A stretch of DNA of 51,192 nucleotides, taken from NCBI GenBank assembly GCA_023401595.1, contig JAEXDQ010000031.1, positions 1 to 51,192 on the forward strand. The letters are read 5' to 3'. The stretch is from Spirochaetota bacterium (lineage in GTDB: Bacteria > Spirochaetota > Spirochaetia > Sphaerochaetales > Sphaerochaetaceae). Both the position numbers and the translations under genes were made by a program. Shown piece by piece: positions 16,437 through 24,837 of the stretch. The notes under the pieces were generated by a model, which was given only the letters and a program-made list of their open reading frames with translations, ran no database searches and was not told the DNA's origin. Every line of letters begins with the position of its first letter. The first letter of the stretch is position 1.

Positions 16437-17849
16437 ATGAAGAAGATTTCTGCAGTACTTTTGATTGCGGTGCTGGCTGGCGGCCTCGTATTCGCTGGTT
16501 TCTCCGGTAACGCTGAAGTTCGCTTTGGCGGAGACCTTGACAAGGGCACTTTCGGTTTCATCAAGGAAAGCACCAACGTCACGTTCAACATGGATGTTAC
16601 GACCGCTCTTGGCGAAGCCAAAGGCGAAGGCAAAATCTATGCCGAGATCAAGGGTTCTTTGAAGCTGTACCTCACCAATGGTGAGAAGGGAACTGACTCC
16701 ATGAGCGATCCGACTCCGATCGCCCTCAACAACCTTGGACTCCAGGCCAAGATTGAGTCTGCGAAGATCATTGGCGAGAACTGGTATGTCGGTATTCTCT
16801 CTGTTCCTAGCGTCCCTGATTTCGCAAAGTCCGCTGTCGATACCTATACGATCAAGAAGCAGCATGACAAGCTTGGCTGGGAGAAGAAGGATCAGACCAA
16901 GAACGCTACCTATAGTGTCGCATACAAGAAGGCTCCCGGTCTGGAGATTGGCGTCGCCGGTTATAAGTTCGGCGTCGGTCTGTTGGGCAAGGTCGGCGAA
17001 GGCGACGATTTCAAAACCGTTGCGGCGAACACCGAGGCTACCCTGTATGTCAGCACTCCTGACTACGCTCTCGCCGATGGCATGACCTTGACGGTCGCAG
17101 CCGTTGGTAGCCAGAAGACTGCGGACAACGTCCGTGCGTTCGGCGGCTCCGCCAAGTTCGCTGTTGCGGGCGATGCGGTCAAGGCTTCCGTAGCTACTGA
17201 TATCGGTTACAACCTCCTTGGTGCTGACGACCTGAAGTTCGGCGCCGACGTGGCGTTGAACGTTGCCGTCGCTCCTGTGACTGTTGACGCTTACTATGCT
17301 ACCAGAGCGAAGACCGGTGAAAAGCCTCAGGTTGCCGATCCCAAGAAGACTGATGCCTCCTACACCAGGAATCTGGTATCCGCAAAGGTCGTCGCTGATC
17401 TGAATACCTACGACGTTCCCGTTAAGTTGACTGTCACCGGCAAGGACCTGATCGCCAAGCAGGATCTGTCCCTCGCCGCTGAAATCGGCATCATGGAAGG
17501 CCTGACCGTTACCGCCAAGGGTGGTTACGTCATCGCCAACAATGGCCGCGACGGTGAAAATCCCCGCGAATTCAACGATGTTGTCAAGCGCCTTGGCAAG
17601 TGGTCCGCTGGCGCCGACGTCAAGTACGCCGCCGACAAGTTCACCGTGAAGGCCGGTGCAAGCGTTTCTCAGGTCAAGGATGCCGAGATGCAGATCAAGG
17701 GCAACGCTTCCGTCGAAACCACCGCTATCATTCCTGGCGCTACCCTCAAGCTCGCTTGGGCTGGTGACGACCTGACCAACAAGATTGCCGGAGACCACGA
17801 CAATGGCAACCTCGGCGCTATCTACGCTGGCTGCAAGATCGCTTTCTAA
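16437..17849 (+). CDS. Major outer-membrane beta-barrel (porin-like) protein
   Basis: 470 residues. ATG 16437 is chosen because GGAGGAAGT directly precedes it. A signal peptide ends near residue 20 (GGLVFA), and the mature protein begins GFSGNAEVRFGG. The rest is long alternating polar and hydrophobic segments typical of beta strands, for example AEVRFGGDL, VTFNMDV and LTVTAKGGYVI. It ends in phenylalanine (CKIAF), as expected for insertion by the BAM complex. Codon use is strongly biased and promoter and terminator are near ideal, so it should be very abundant. I take it as a general porin or surface protein; no enzymatic motif is visible and the exact family is not recognised. Confidence 0.8.
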   Translation: MKKISAVLLIAVLAGGLVFAGFSGNAEVRFGGDLDKGTFGFIKESTNVTFNMDVTTALGEAKGEGKIYAEIKGSLKLYLTNGEKGTDSMSDPTPIALNNLGLQAKIESAKIIGENWYVGILSVPSVPDFAKSAVDTYTIKKQHDKLGWEKKDQTKNATYSVAYKKAPGLEIGVAGYKFGVGLLGKVGEGDDFKTVAANTEATLYVSTPDYALADGMTLTVAAVGSQKTADNVRAFGGSAKFAVAGDAVKASVATDIGYNLLGADDLKFGADVALNVAVAPVTVDAYYATRAKTGEKPQVADPKKTDASYTRNLVSAKVVADLNTYDVPVKLTVTGKDLIAKQDLSLAAEIGIMEGLTVTAKGGYVIANNGRDGENPREFNDVVKRLGKWSAGADVKYAADKFTVKAGASVSQVKDAEMQIKGNASVETTAIIPGATLKLAWAGDDLTNKIAGDHDNGNLGAIYAGCKIAF

Positions 17850-17883
17850 CAAAGCAATCTGATCTCATTTCCTGCTAATCTTC

Positions 17884-17914
17884 GGGCTACCCTCAACTGG
17901 GTAGCCCTTTTTTT
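17884..17914 (+). terminator. Rho-independent terminator of the outer-membrane protein gene
   Basis: GGGCTACCC (17884-17892) pairs perfectly with GGGTAGCCC (17899-17907) around TCAACT, followed by seven T. The group II intron remnant starts exactly at the end of the T-run. Confidence 0.95.
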
Positions 17915-18310
17915 GTATGCCAGGCATGCCCTAAGTCCTGGGTGGAAGTCCCAAGGGGCGTAGTTACCGACGAATCCGATAGCGATTTGCAAGTTTCACG
18001 TCGCGAGGCGTGGAAGGGAAGAAGCAATAGCGAAACCGTGGCCGACGAACAGGAACCTGATACAAGGCCCATCAAGCCGACGAGCTGGCCAAAGACAGCG
18101 AAATCCAAAAGGTAACCGTAACCTTGGTGAGTAAATCAGGCGGGTGAACGAGGAATAACCCGGAGCTTATCCTGTGAGGTCTCCATGGCCGGCCGTTAGC
18201 CGACAGTAACGACGAACACGGAGAAATCCACAGAAGCCATAGTAGAGCGGGAGCATGAAGGGCTGGACAACGGAAAACGTCAATCGACAAGTATGTTCCG
18301 ACTGATAATC
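17915..18310 (+). mobile_element. Group II intron remnant, class C type, 5' ribozyme part only
   Basis: The segment begins GTATGCC, close to the GUGYG intron start, directly after the T-run of a terminator. That is the known target of class C group II introns. Its order of conserved blocks matches what I remember of class C ribozymes: GGCATG, then GGGTGGAAGTCCC, GCAATAGCGAAACCG, GGAACCTGATACAAGG, TCCTGTGAGGTCT and GAGAAATCCACAGAAGCC followed by ATAGTAG. These correspond to domains I to III. No reverse-transcriptase frame follows, and I find no domain V hairpin in the next 200 bases, so the 3' half seems lost. The 3' limit is approximate. Recognition is from memory of related introns, without a covariance search. 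Confidence 0.65.
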
Positions 18311-18474
18311 CGGATACAGTGGCATTCCCGAAACGTGACACGGCAAGGTGTACCGCATACTGCGGAGACCGCTATTGCTGGGTCGCTACCAAGACATGCG
18401 TATCATTGTCGCAGATCATTCGACTGAAAAACTGTAGACAAGCGGACATGGATTATGTAAAAACACACCGCCAT
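18311..18474. other. Noncoding remainder after the intron remnant
   Basis: This stretch lies between the recognisable intron blocks and the end of the convergent membrane protein gene. It may include decayed intron domain IV. The frames across it are short, and I could not assign them to a reverse transcriptase. Confidence 0.35.
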
Positions 18475-19056
18475 CTAGATGTCCCTGACGCCGACATCGA
18501 TATCCATGTCCCGAGGACGGTCCACTACCAATGCAAGACCGCTGATGGCGGCGATTACCTGAGCGGCATGTTCAGTCCTTCCCTGGGAAGTCTTTTCCGG
18601 GATGATTTCAATATCCCGCATGGCGTCGTCCTTCAGATGGATGGAAAAAACGACCATCGCCTTGTTCCGTCTCTTGTTCGGCTTCAGAGCTTTTGAAGCC
18701 AGACCCATTTCATAACCAGGAACGCTGCCGCGAACGAAATGATTCAGTTCAAGTCGGTCGATTTCAGAAAACGGAATCGTCTCCTTGCGAACGAAACAAG
18801 CTACCCCGAAGACAGAGGTGACACAACGTTTCTGGGGATCGAAGTTCCAAGATTCACGATACCAGGTGGCACAGAACGACAAAAGCCCCAATAACACAGG
18901 TATGACCATCGAGGGCCATGGCGCGCCGTCAATCAGGTTCAAGACTATTCCGACAAGGACAACGCCGAAGAACAAACAGGAAATCACGCGAAAGAGAATT
19001 CCCGGCGCATAGATGATTCCGCCTTCGCGAGTCCTATATAATGTAAGTTTGATCAT
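18475..19056 (-). CDS. Small membrane protein with PH-like cytoplasmic part
   Basis: 193 residues. Two membrane segments at about 22-40 and 48-66 are followed by a soluble part with short strands (SWNFDPQKRCVTSVFG, then ETIPFSEIDRLEL), a pattern often seen in bacterial PH-like membrane proteins. AGGTGGAGG stands before the ATG on the minus strand. It is a single gene, convergent with the intron remnant. I do not recognise a specific family; the PH-like reading is an inference from strand pattern and topology. Confidence 0.65.
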   Translation of the reverse strand: MIKLTLYRTREGGIIYAPGILFRVISCLFFGVVLVGIVLNLIDGAPWPSMVIPVLLGLLSFCATWYRESWNFDPQKRCVTSVFGVACFVRKETIPFSEIDRLELNHFVRGSVPGYEMGLASKALKPNKRRNKAMVVFSIHLKDDAMRDIEIIPEKTSQGRTEHAAQVIAAISGLALVVDRPRDMDIDVGVRDI

Positions 19057-19440
19057 TCGCCTCCACCTTTTGTACTGTTCTTTTATTTTTAACTGTCATA
19101 GTACAGTATTCTCAGTATATAGGAATCGAAAAGAACTGACCACAGAGATGTAAGGATGCTCCTTGTCTCCATACATATGAAAAATCACGATAACAGTCAA
19201 AAACTCATGTTTGAGAGTCCGTTGAACACCAACTATATACGACATAACAAGTAAAGTTTAGAACGTCGGGTCAGGGAAGCCCGTTTATATCAGAGCAGTA
19301 TGATAAACTCCTTACAACGCCCCCCTCCCCCAGTCCCCAAAAGCATGAGGCCAGGACAAAACGATGTTTTTCGCTATATTTTCGCGTGAATATCGTTTGC
19401 ATGGATATACAGTTGTCCGTGTATTTGGATAAGTTGCACG
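19057..19440. other. Long upstream region of oppA
   Basis: About 380 bases without a convincing gene. The left end probably holds the promoter of the divergent membrane protein. A C-rich run with little structure lies near 19321-19336. No clear riboswitch or terminator fold is seen. Confidence 0.4.
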
Positions 19441-19469
19441 TTTACATTTTACAGGATTCATGGTTTAAT
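19441..19469 (+). promoter_or_regulatory. Promoter of oppA
   Basis: TTTACA (19441-19446) is followed after 17 bases by TTTAAT (19464-19469). The start codon lies about 50 bases further, with AAGGAG at 19504-19509. Confidence 0.6.
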
Positions 19470-19517
19470 GTATTCTATGCTAAGTCGAACGCATATATTT
19501 CACAAGGAGATATGTCT

Positions 19518-21242
19518 ATGAAAAAATTTCTGACAATCATGCTGTGTGTTCTTCTTGTCGGTACACTCTTTGTTTCCTGCGGAAAGAAAGAAACTGCTAC
19601 GACAAGTACCACAACGGCTCCGGCAGCGACGTCAACACCTGCAGCTCCCGCAGCTACTACGACTCCCGCGGCGACGGCTACTCAGCCGGCGACCCCTGCG
19701 CCTGCGGCCACTCCCGCACCCGCACCGGCAGCTGCTCCCGCAGCTTCTGATGAAGTCGTGTTCCGCATCGCCAATGGTGCAGAGCCTGAGTCCCTTGACC
19801 CGCACCAGATCCAAGGCGTTCCCGAACACAGAATCTATGAGGCCCTGTTCGAAGGCCTGATGATCTTCGATCCGGAGACCGCCGACGCGATCCCTGGCCT
19901 GGCCGAAAGCTGGACCGTCTCCGAAGACGGAACCCAGTACACCTTCAAGCTCCGCGACGCGAAGTGGAGCGACGGTACCCCGATCACCGCCCAGGACGTG
20001 GTATATTCCTGGCTGCGCATCCTCGCCCCCGAGACAGCGGGCCCCTACGCTTGGTTCCCCTGCATGTTCCTCGCCGGCGCTACCGAATACAACGCTGGAG
20101 AAGTCGGCCCCGAAGCCGTCCAGATCCGCGCCCTCGACGACAAGACCTTCCAGATGGATCTGATCGGACCTCTTCCGTACGTGCTGGGAGCCCTCGCCCA
20201 CTACTCCTTCGCCGTCGTCCCGCAGCATGCGATCGAGAAATACGGCAAGGACTGGATCCTTCCCGGAAACTTCGTCGGCAACGGCCCGTACGTACTCGAC
20301 GAGTGGAAGCCCCAGGAATACGTCTCCTGCGTCCCGAACGAGAACTATTGGGACCGTGACGCGGTGAAGCTCGACAAGGTCCTCTTCTATTCGTCGGACA
20401 ACGTGAACACCACCTACAACATGTACCTCAACGGCGAGATCGACTGGGCGACCAACGTTCCCCTCGACCAGCTCGAGGCGATTATGATGAGGGACGACTA
20501 CCAGTCCGCTCCCCAGCTCTCCACCTACTACTACGTCTTCCAGACTCAGAAGGCCCCCACCGACAACGTGCTGGTCCGTAAGGCCCTCTCCTTGTCCGTC
20601 GACCGCGAGGCTCTCGTCGAGCAGGTGGTACGCGGCGGCCAGATCCCCGCATGGGGCATCGTGCCCGTCATGGCCGGCTACGCCAGCCTCGGAGAGCCCG
20701 TCTATGACGTCGAGCTCGCCCAGCAGTACCTCGCCCAGGCCGGATATCCGAACGGCGTAGGGTTCCCGAAGGTCTCCATCCTGTACAATACGCTCGACTC
20801 CCACAAGCAGATCGCGGAGTTCCTGCAGCAGGAATGGAAGAACAACCTCGGCATCACCGTCGAGCTTGAGAACCAGGAATGGGCGACCTACCTCTCCAAC
20901 AGAAACGCTGGTAACTTCACCATCGCGCGCGCTGGATGGGTCGGCGACTACCAAGATCCGAACACCTTCCTCGACATGTTCATCACCGGAGCCGGCATGA
21001 ACGGCGGCAAGTACTCCAACGACACCTATGACGTCCTGATTAACGAAGCGGCGAGAATGCCCGCCGGACAGGACCGCATGGAAGTCTTGATGACCGCCGA
21101 GGATATCTTCATCAATGAAGACCAGGCCATCATGCCGTTGTACTACTATGTCTCCCAGAACATGGTCGACACGAGCAAGTGGGGCGGTTGGCACACCAAT
21201 ACCATGGATTACCATCCGACCAAGGACATCTATAAGAAGTAG
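19518..21242 (+). CDS. oppA: Peptide-binding lipoprotein, OppA type
   Basis: Extracytoplasmic solute-binding protein of family 5, 574 residues. ATG 19518 is chosen because AAGGAG lies eight bases before it; ATG 19512 is too close. A signal peptide ends in the lipobox LFVSC, so the cysteine near residue 21 is lipidated. A linker of about 50 residues made almost only of Ala, Thr and Pro follows, then the binding domain from about 75 (VVFRIANGAEPESLDP), with YTFKLRDAKWSDGTPITAQDVVYSW and NPYVLDEW-like family blocks. It is about 12.5 kb from oppBCDF, which lacks its own binding protein, so it probably serves that transporter. The gene is monocistronic with its own promoter and terminator. Confidence 0.9.
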   Translation: MKKFLTIMLCVLLVGTLFVSCGKKETATTSTTTAPAATSTPAAPAATTTPAATATQPATPAPAATPAPAPAAAPAASDEVVFRIANGAEPESLDPHQIQGVPEHRIYEALFEGLMIFDPETADAIPGLAESWTVSEDGTQYTFKLRDAKWSDGTPITAQDVVYSWLRILAPETAGPYAWFPCMFLAGATEYNAGEVGPEAVQIRALDDKTFQMDLIGPLPYVLGALAHYSFAVVPQHAIEKYGKDWILPGNFVGNGPYVLDEWKPQEYVSCVPNENYWDRDAVKLDKVLFYSSDNVNTTYNMYLNGEIDWATNVPLDQLEAIMMRDDYQSAPQLSTYYYVFQTQKAPTDNVLVRKALSLSVDREALVEQVVRGGQIPAWGIVPVMAGYASLGEPVYDVELAQQYLAQAGYPNGVGFPKVSILYNTLDSHKQIAEFLQQEWKNNLGITVELENQEWATYLSNRNAGNFTIARAGWVGDYQDPNTFLDMFITGAGMNGGKYSNDTYDVLINEAARMPAGQDRMEVLMTAEDIFINEDQAIMPLYYYVSQNMVDTSKWGGWHTNTMDYHPTKDIYKK

Positions 21243-21307
21243 TTTCCAATTTGTTTCCAGTCTTATCGCAGGGTCAAGCCGACTGCTTGATCCTGCAAAA
21301 TGTAAAA

Positions 21308-21339
21308 GCCATTCTCCGTTGAGGGAGAATGGCTTTTTT
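21308..21339 (+). terminator. Rho-independent terminator of oppA
   Basis: GCCATTCTCC (21308-21317) pairs perfectly with GGAGAATGGC (21324-21333) and is followed by six T. Confidence 0.92.
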
Positions 21340-21347
21340 ATAGCTGG

Positions 21348-21578
21348 ATGATGGGAAGAAAATTACAGCACAATCATTTTTCACAGCCGCTTCATGCGAA
21401 AGATTACATGAGTCTTTATCATTCACATGTTTTGAAAGACTATACGAAGGGAGAAATACCGTTTGAGCTGTCGATGGAACACATCAGACGGCTATGCGCC
21501 AACAACATAGCCGAAAAAGTTCCGTTCTCCTCTGATTTCGCATCATGGCTCCATGGACAGCTTAGCGAACACCTGTAA
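21348..21578 (+). CDS. Small hypothetical protein (doubtful)
   Basis: An open frame of 76 codons lies between the oppA terminator and aroA. Neither ATG 21348 nor the in-frame ATG 21408 has a clear ribosome site. The product is rich in His, Leu and Ser with no recognised domain. Base composition is more AT-rich than its neighbours. It may be a real small gene or chance; I list it because it fills most of the gap. Confidence 0.3.
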   Translation: MMGRKLQHNHFSQPLHAKDYMSLYHSHVLKDYTKGEIPFELSMEHIRRLCANNIAEKVPFSSDFASWLHGQLSEHL

Positions 21579-21586
21579 AACGGAAC

Positions 21587-21616
21587 TGGACTTGTCTTGC
21601 CCGAGTGCAGTATAGT
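21587..21616 (+). promoter_or_regulatory. Candidate promoter of aroA
   Basis: TGGACT (21587-21592), 18 bases, then TATAGT (21611-21616). The -10 box ends only six bases before the aroA ATG, so transcription would begin at or next to the start codon. Confidence 0.45.
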
Positions 21617-21622
21617 TGCGCC

Positions 21623-22903
21623 ATGGATATCACACTCACACCAGCATCGGCACGGGGAAAAATCATCATCCCCGCGTCAAAATCGCAGACGATCAGAGCT
21701 TTGCTCATAGCGACTCTGGCGAACGGGACAAGCGTTATCAGAAATCCTTTGGACAGCCAGGACGCAAGATCCTGCATGGAAGCATGCCGTCTCCTTGGGG
21801 CCAGAATCACTTGGGATAGGGAGCAGAACATTATCCAGCTCGATTCAACGCATGTAGAGCAGGACAGCGATACGCCGGTAACGGTCGATTGCGGAAACAG
21901 CGGGACTACCCTGTATCTCGCCGCAGGAATGACGGCCGCGTTGGGGAGGAACGTCAGGTTTACCGGCGACGAGCAGTTGTGCAACCGACCTGTCGGCCCG
22001 TTGCTTTCCAGTTTGGAGGATTTGGGAGCCACGGTCGTTTATGAGAGCGCACGCCCCGGCTACCCGCCGTTTTCCATCAGAGGCCCCCTGAAAGGCGGGA
22101 AAACAAGCATCGAGTGCAAGACCAGCCAGTATCTTTCAGGGTTATTGCTCGCCTGTTCCATCGCCACAGGCGATTCAGAAATCGAAATTCCGTTGCTTCA
22201 TGAGAAGCCGTATGTGGGAATAACCCTTTCATGGCTCGACAGACAGGGTATCAGATATACAGGGGCGAAGGATTTACAGCATTTCATTGTTCCCGGCGGA
22301 CAGAAATATAGGCCTTTCAATGAACAGATCACAGGGGATTTCAGTTCCGCGTCGTTTTTTTTCTGCGCCGCGGCCATTTGCGGAACGTCAGTAACGGTCG
22401 ATGGTCTGGATCCCGACGACCCGCAAGGCGACAAACACATTCTGGACATCCTACAGGATATGGGCTGTTCCGTTTCCTGGGACAGACATGCGGTGACGGT
22501 GACGGGACCGCAGGCAGGTAAGTTGAAAGGCGGCACGTTCGACCTCAACGCCATGCCCGACGCATTGCCGGCCCTTGCGGTAACCGCATGCTTCGCCAAC
22601 TCCGAGGTGAGAATTGTCAACGTCCCACAGGCCAGGATCAAGGAGACGGACCGTATCGCGGTCATGCATGAGAATCTGGCGAAGCTTGGAGCCGTCATCA
22701 CCGAACAGCCTGACGGAATGGTCATCCAAGGGAGAGGGGGATTGAAAGGCGGCGAGATAGATGGATTCGACGACCACCGTGTCATCATGGCCATGGCGAT
22801 TGCCTCATTACGTTGCGCCGGGCCTCTGACGATCAGGGGTATTGAAGCCGCGGGTGTCACCTTCCCTACTTTCTTCTCGCTTTTGGAGGGGCTCCGTCGG
22901 TAA
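21623..22903 (+). CDS. aroA: 3-phosphoshikimate 1-carboxyvinyltransferase (EPSP synthase)
   Basis: Transfers the enolpyruvyl group of PEP to shikimate 3-phosphate in aromatic amino acid synthesis. From ATG 21623 it has 426 residues, normal for the family; GTG 21605 is in frame but no better. Key blocks: KSQTIRA near 22-28 (the KS(K/Q) substrate lysine), CGNSGTT, KTSQYLSGLLLA, DFSSASFF, RIKETDRI and FDDHRVIMAMA, all close to the usual order. There is no Shine-Dalgarno sequence, and a -10 box sits six bases upstream, so the mRNA may be leaderless. No other shikimate gene is adjacent. Confidence 0.95.
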   Translation: MDITLTPASARGKIIIPASKSQTIRALLIATLANGTSVIRNPLDSQDARSCMEACRLLGARITWDREQNIIQLDSTHVEQDSDTPVTVDCGNSGTTLYLAAGMTAALGRNVRFTGDEQLCNRPVGPLLSSLEDLGATVVYESARPGYPPFSIRGPLKGGKTSIECKTSQYLSGLLLACSIATGDSEIEIPLLHEKPYVGITLSWLDRQGIRYTGAKDLQHFIVPGGQKYRPFNEQITGDFSSASFFFCAAAICGTSVTVDGLDPDDPQGDKHILDILQDMGCSVSWDRHAVTVTGPQAGKLKGGTFDLNAMPDALPALAVTACFANSEVRIVNVPQARIKETDRIAVMHENLAKLGAVITEQPDGMVIQGRGGLKGGEIDGFDDHRVIMAMAIASLRCAGPLTIRGIEAAGVTFPTFFSLLEGLRR

Positions 22904-22918
22904 AAATACGGCCTTCGG

Positions 22919-22947
22919 TTCTCAAAGCGCCGGGCTCGGTATATACT
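22919..22947 (+). promoter_or_regulatory. Candidate promoter of the ltaE operon
   Basis: TTCTCA (22919-22924), 17 bases, then TATACT (22942-22947). It leaves a leader of about 30 bases containing GGAGGAG. Confidence 0.5.
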
Positions 22948-22982
22948 GGAACACATTGAACTTTCGGAGGAGACGATACGGT

Positions 22983-24014
22983 ATGAAGATATATGATCTG
23001 CGCAGCGATACAATCACGAAACCGACCCAAGGCATGAGGGACGCCATGTACCGTGCGGAAGTCGGCGACGATGTCTACAGGGAGGATCCCACCGTGAACC
23101 GGCTGGAAGCCATAGCCGCGGAGCTTACAGGAAAGGACAGAGCCCTGTTCGTGACTTCCGGTTCCATGGGGAACCTGTTGGCGCTCTATATCAACTGCGG
23201 CAGGGGTAATGAAGTACTGGCGGCGGGCAACGCGCATATCATCCAGCATGAAATAGGAGCCCCTACGGCTATCGCCGGGGTATTGCCGATCGGTATCGAC
23301 ACCCCCCGGGGCATCCTGACAGCCCAGGCGCTACAGGGCAAGGTGAAGCCACGGGTCTATGATCTGGCGAGTACTGCCATGGTCGAAGTCGAAAATACGA
23401 TCGGCGGATATTGTTATCCGTTGGAGAACCTGGCGGAAATCCAAGCGTTCGCACAGGCGAACGGTCTGAAGGTCCATATGGACGGGGCAAGGGTGTTCAA
23501 CGCCCAAGTGGCCACAGGCGTATCGGTGCGTCAGTATGCATCCTACGCCGACACAATCACATTCTGCCTATCAAAAGGGCTTGGCGCTCCGGTAGGAAGC
23601 GTCCTGTGCGGCGATGATGCGTTCTATCAGCGGGCGTTGAAGGTCCGCAAGATGCTGGGAGGCGGCATGCGCCAGAGCGGTATTCTCGCCGCCGCGGGAA
23701 TATATGCGCTGGAGCATCATGTGGAACGCCTCGCCGATGACCATGCCCATGCGAAGGCGGTGGCGAAGGCCATCCAGAAGGCCGGCTGGGCCGATGTGGA
23801 CATGGAAGGCGTACAGACCAACATCATCTTCTTTACCGTTCCGGGAATCGAAGGTACGGAGGTCGTCGACCAACTGGCGAAAGTCGGTATTCTGGCGAAT
23901 ACGGAGGGGCCCGTCGTCAGACTCGTCACAAATCTGCTGCTGGATGCTTCCGATATCGACGGATTGTGCAAAACATTATCCAGCTTCGAGCCTCAAAGGA
24001 ATTGTTGCCGGTGA
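22983..24014 (+). CDS. ltaE: Low-specificity L-threonine aldolase
   Basis: PLP enzyme that splits threonine or allo-threonine to glycine and acetaldehyde. The 343 residues begin DLRSDTITKPTQGMRDAM, the classic start of this family, and contain GDDVYREDPTVNRLE, the aspartate block HMDGARVFNA and the PLP lysine in CLSKGLGAPVGSVL. ATG 22983 has GGAGGAG about ten bases upstream; the longer frame would overlap aroA. Its stop overlaps the next start (TGATG), so it is the first gene of an operon with the ferredoxin protein and the MalY/PatB-type lyase, all linked to amino acids or redox. Confidence 0.93.
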   Translation: MKIYDLRSDTITKPTQGMRDAMYRAEVGDDVYREDPTVNRLEAIAAELTGKDRALFVTSGSMGNLLALYINCGRGNEVLAAGNAHIIQHEIGAPTAIAGVLPIGIDTPRGILTAQALQGKVKPRVYDLASTAMVEVENTIGGYCYPLENLAEIQAFAQANGLKVHMDGARVFNAQVATGVSVRQYASYADTITFCLSKGLGAPVGSVLCGDDAFYQRALKVRKMLGGGMRQSGILAAAGIYALEHHVERLADDHAHAKAVAKAIQKAGWADVDMEGVQTNIIFFTVPGIEGTEVVDQLAKVGILANTEGPVVRLVTNLLLDASDIDGLCKTLSSFEPQRNCCR

Positions 24015-24823
24015 TGGAACATCAAGACGCCCAAACCGTCGTCGCCTGTTTTTCAGGAACCGGCAACAGCTGGTATGTCGCGAAGCAGATAGCGGAGGCC
24101 TTGCCGAACGCGAAAGTCCTGTCGATTCCCGATATCATGGAGAATTCGGATCTTCTGGACAGGCCGGAACAACTAGGGCTCGTGTATCCTGTCTACATGG
24201 GCGCTCCACCGACGATGGTCATGAAATTCATCAGCGAGGTGCTGACCAAAAGGGACATGCAAGGGTTGGAATACTTGTTCCAGGTCGCTACTTGCGGGGC
24301 CGGTCCGGGGTGGAGCCTTGCCGTAACGGAGAAGCTGTGCATGTTCGCCGGGATGATGATCAGTTACTCGGAGAGTGTCAAGATGCCGGACGGCTACATC
24401 TTCATGTCGCCGATACCGACGGAAGACAAGCTCCAAGGGCTGTTCCAGAAGGCGGACGCCAAGCTTGACGGCATTATCAGGGACATTACCACGGGCGAGC
24501 TACGGATACCACGGAAACGGCTGTTCACGAAGCTCTACATGAGGCTCTTCCTTGGTATGAACAAGCGTTTGCTGGCGGACATCAGCGGCAAATACCTCGT
24601 GACGGACGATTGCACAGGTTGCGGTGTCTGCTACAGGGGCTGCCCCTCCGCGAATATCACGATGACGAACGGCAAGCCTTGCTTTGGCGACAGTTGCGAA
24701 GGGTGCATGGGGTGTTATCACAGATGTCCCATGCATGCGATAGTATTCAAGAAAACGCCCCGCGGGGGGTATACCTGGTATCCGAACCAGAGGTCGGAAT
24801 TCCGACCGGAATATAGGAAATAG
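24014..24823 (+). CDS. EFR1-type protein: flavodoxin-like domain plus two [4Fe-4S] motifs
   Basis: 269 residues. The N-terminal half is flavodoxin-like, with the FMN phosphate loop FSGTGNSWYVA at about 13-23. The C-terminal part carries two ferredoxin cluster motifs, CTGCGVCYRGCP and CEGCMGCYHRCP, each with the full CxxCxxCxxxCP pattern. This layout matches the EFR1 family ferredoxins common in anaerobes, which are thought to transfer electrons; partners are unknown. The ATG overlaps the ltaE stop; TTG 24005 is an alternative closer to AAAGGA. Fourteen bases separate it from the MalY/PatB-type gene. Confidence 0.85.
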   Translation: MEHQDAQTVVACFSGTGNSWYVAKQIAEALPNAKVLSIPDIMENSDLLDRPEQLGLVYPVYMGAPPTMVMKFISEVLTKRDMQGLEYLFQVATCGAGPGWSLAVTEKLCMFAGMMISYSESVKMPDGYIFMSPIPTEDKLQGLFQKADAKLDGIIRDITTGELRIPRKRLFTKLYMRLFLGMNKRLLADISGKYLVTDDCTGCGVCYRGCPSANITMTNGKPCFGDSCEGCMGCYHRCPMHAIVFKKTPRGGYTWYPNQRSEFRPEYRK

Positions 24824-24837
24824 GAAGGAAGCGCATC

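Noticed and set aside
16395..17852. Minus-strand frame of 485 codons opposite the outer-membrane protein
   Set aside because: Arises from the codon bias of the real gene; no start signal or domain.
18319..18696. Plus-strand frame as possible reverse-transcriptase start of the intron
   Set aside because: It runs through the 3' end of the convergent membrane protein gene and shows no reverse-transcriptase motif such as YADD.
19632..21215. Minus-strand frame of 527 codons opposite oppA
   Set aside because: Antisense of a strongly biased gene; valine- and glycine-rich shadow without motifs.
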